64,000 nt of DNA, from positions 504,365 to 568,364 of the forward strand of contig NZ_JAENHM010000073.1 of NCBI RefSeq assembly GCF_016595245.1. The letters run 5' to 3'. This document shows, piece by piece, positions 62,202 through 64,000 of the stretch; the stretch's first letter is position 1; the number at the start of each line of letters is the position of its first letter. The notes under the pieces were generated by a model. It saw nothing but the letters and a program-made list of their open reading frames with translations. It made no database searches and was not told the DNA's origin. The stretch is from Azospirillum endophyticum (GTDB lineage Bacteria > Pseudomonadota > Alphaproteobacteria > Azospirillales > Azospirillaceae). Both the position numbers and the translations under genes were made by a program.

Positions 62202-62717
62202 GTCGGATGCTCCCTATCGTTTTTTCGAACCGCGGACCGGTGGCGAACCCGACGCGGCGGCGATTGCTGCGGCCGTTATCGGGAAAACGCCTAGGACCTG
62301 CGGTTTATTCCTCCATCGGATACAAAGAGGCGGAACTTTTCTCGCCCGGTGACTGTACGGGCGAATATCTGGTGAATATCTTGCGGCGATTACCGCCGAA
62401 GGTCCAGGGCGCCGCACCCGATGCCCCCGAATTGTCGCAGGTGACACGCGCGAAAGATGTAGTGGTCCGGCCAACGCCGGTCGTTTATTCCCGGAACGGG
62501 GCTGCGAATTGAACCATGTCAATCGCGTGTCGGATACGAACCGTTAGACTGACGAAGCATCACGTTCCGGCGGCTGCAAGACGCTTGGCATCCACGCCAT
62601 CCCATGGCGTTGGAAAACGGACCCGACGGGGACATCTCGCCTCCCTCGGTTGGCCGTTCAGGCGCCGGGCAGCCCTGGGTGCATCATCGGGCCGGCCCGT
62701 CGGGCAGGACAGAAAAA
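62202..62717. other. Intergenic region before the PAS-GGDEF gene
   Basis: 516 nt with no gene I can support. One frame (62189-62512) is open but lacks an RBS. A T-rich patch (TCGTTTTTTCG) at about 62218 is the only clear feature. Confidence 0.5.
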
Positions 62718-64000
62718 ATGGATCGTTTCGTGGACCTACAACCGGCGGATCAGATGAATGGTTCCGAAAGCGACGGCTCCCTCGGGCTCGGCTCCGCCGC
62801 CATGCCGCGTGATCCGGCCTTTCTGGCCTCCCTGGCCGCCAGCCTGCTGGAAGGCGGGGAGGGAGGGCACGAGATCGCCCACGGAATGGCTCTGGTCTAT
62901 CTGGACCGCGACGGGCTGTGCCGCCACGCCGACCGGCATTTCGCCGCAGCGCTTGCCCGCTCGCCGGAGGACCTGATCGGCCGGCCGCTGACCGGCATCG
63001 ATCACCCCGTCGCGGCGGCGCTCGGCTTGGCCGTGGCAACGCTGGGCATGTCGCCGGTCCAATCCTCCGTCCCTGTCGATTGCATGATGGCAACCGGCGA
63101 CGGCGGCTTGGCCGTCTTCAGCGGCTGCGTCATCGCCCATCGCGATTCGGGCGGGGCGACGCTCGGCCATCTCGGCCTCCTTCACCGGACCGGCGACCCC
63201 GACCGCATCGCCGAGTTCGTAACCTGCCGCGATTCCTTCATCACCACCCTGCTCGACGCGGCGGTGGACGGCATCATCGTCTCGGACCGCAGCGGCATCA
63301 TCCGTTCGATCAATCGTGCCTGTTGCCGCCTGTTCGGCTACGAGGACGGCGAGTTGGTCGGGCAGGCCATGACCGTCCTGATGCCGCCGCCCTTCGCGCG
63401 CGATCACGACCGCTACATCGACAGCTATGTCAGGACCGATCGGCCCAAGATCATCGGGATCGGCCGCGACACGCTGGGCCAGCGCAAGGACGGTACCGTC
63501 TTCCCCATCCATCTCAGCGTCGGCGAAGCGCGGCTGGGGGAACGAACCACCTATGTCGGCATTATCCGCGACATTTCCGACCGGCTGGCGGCCGAACAGC
63601 GCGCCACCTACCTTGCGCGGCACGATCCGCTGACCGGGGTTCTCACCCGCACCGCCTTCCTGGAGGAATGCGAGGCGCTGTTCGCCGCCCATCGCGCCGA
63701 AACCGCGAAAGAAGCCCCGCGGGACGCTGCGGGACGTGGGAGCCTGTTCGCGCTCTTCTCGCTCGACGTCGACCAGTTCAGCGACGTGAACGAAGCCTTC
63801 GGCTTCCATGTCGGCGACGCCGCCCTGAAGGCGATGGTCAGCCGCGTGACGGAGGTATTGCCGGCCGGCACCATCCTCTGCCGTGTCGCCGCCGACGAAT
63901 TCGCCGCCCTGTCGCGGGTGACCGACGCCGACCATGCGCGCCGCTTGGCCGGCGTGGTGCACGACCGGCTGACCGCGTCGATCTACGCCGACCGGCATTG
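62718..64000 (+). CDS. PAS-GGDEF protein with a degenerate GGDEF motif (runs past the window end)
   Basis: 427 complete codons, no stop before 64000. An N-terminal PAS-like region (about 50-180), then a clear PAS domain (LLDAAVDGIIVSDRSGIIRS, NRACCRLFGYEDGELVGQAM and the C-terminal YVGIIRDISDRLAAEQ), then a GGDEF domain: HDPLTGVLTRTAFLEE and FSLDVDQFSDVNEAFGFHVG. The active-site motif is AADEF (CRVAADEFAALSR) instead of GGDEF, which normally means no c-di-GMP synthesis. An EAL domain may follow beyond the window, in which case this domain could be a GTP sensor. Start ATG at 62718 has a weak RBS. Confidence 0.85.
   Translation, partial: MDRFVDLQPADQMNGSESDGSLGLGSAAMPRDPAFLASLAASLLEGGEGGHEIAHGMALVYLDRDGLCRHADRHFAAALARSPEDLIGRPLTGIDHPVAAALGLAVATLGMSPVQSSVPVDCMMATGDGGLAVFSGCVIAHRDSGGATLGHLGLLHRTGDPDRIAEFVTCRDSFITTLLDAAVDGIIVSDRSGIIRSINRACCRLFGYEDGELVGQAMTVLMPPPFARDHDRYIDSYVRTDRPKIIGIGRDTLGQRKDGTVFPIHLSVGEARLGERTTYVGIIRDISDRLAAEQRATYLARHDPLTGVLTRTAFLEECEALFAAHRAETAKEAPRDAAGRGSLFALFSLDVDQFSDVNEAFGFHVGDAALKAMVSRVTEVLPAGTILCRVAADEFAALSRVTDADHARRLAGVVHDRLTASIYADRH

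Noticed and set aside
62189..62512. Open frame overlapping the start of the 82-residue gene
   Set aside because: No RBS and nothing recognisable; the opposite-strand gene has a better start.

Overview
The window is high-GC alphaproteobacterial chromosome, most like Azospirillum or a close relative in the Rhodospirillales. This is inferred from gene order (flhB-cckA-recA, ppiD-trpE, coxB-ctaD-ctaB-ctaG-ctaE-surf1), the G/C-ending codons, the aa3 oxidase operon, a GAAC-N7 type SOS box and the protein sequences. No database search was possible. I see no rRNA, tRNA, insertion sequence, prophage or CRISPR array. The sequence is mostly core chromosome with small accessory pieces.

Layout. 1-10 kb: the end of surA, then pdxA; an NYN-domain protein opposite rpoZ; rsh (ppGpp); a small cytochrome c; then the coupled run pdxJ-acpS-lepB-rnc-era. 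10-15.3 kb: a small helical protein, a candidate sRNA, a Fur-boxed bfd, an RlmM-like methyltransferase, a serralysin-type protease and a patatin-like lipase. 15.3-21.7 kb: a 42-residue membrane peptide, then cheZ, two MotB-like genes and a 1225-residue AMIN/TPR envelope protein. 21.8-24.4 kb: a fasciclin lipoprotein and the K+ transporter kup. 24.6-33 kb: flagellar export and rod genes (fliP, fliO, an unknown gene and a FlhB-tail paralogue on minus; flgB, flgC, fliE, fliQ, fliR, flhB on plus), leading into the cell-cycle kinase cckA and then recA.

34-48 kb: intergenic palindromic repeats, a GH17-GT2 beta-glucan synthase, an HIT protein, a HEAT-ACT fusion coupled to mfd, sdhE, a guanidinium exporter behind a guanidine-II riboswitch, a GcvR-like ACT protein, tldD and a DUF3422 membrane protein. 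48.7-56.8 kb: the cytochrome aa3 oxidase operon with its assembly factors (heme O synthase, CtaG, a DUF983 protein, SURF1), ending in an M32 carboxypeptidase. 56.8-64 kb: a 24-residue hydrophobic ORF, trpE and ppiD, csbD, small unknowns, a YnfA-type membrane protein and a PAS-GGDEF protein cut by the window end.

Most interesting points: (1) the cheZ / two MotB-like / AMIN-TPR operon without a motA, where one MotB paralogue keeps the proton-carrying Asp and the other has lost it; (2) the tandem ACGA-loop guanidine-II riboswitch; (3) the HEAT-ACT fusion joined to mfd; (4) a cytochrome c without its Met ligand; (5) Era with a 90-residue acidic leader; (6) a candidate sRNA and a tiny hydrophobic ORF between genes; (7) several tandem repeats likely to vary between strains.
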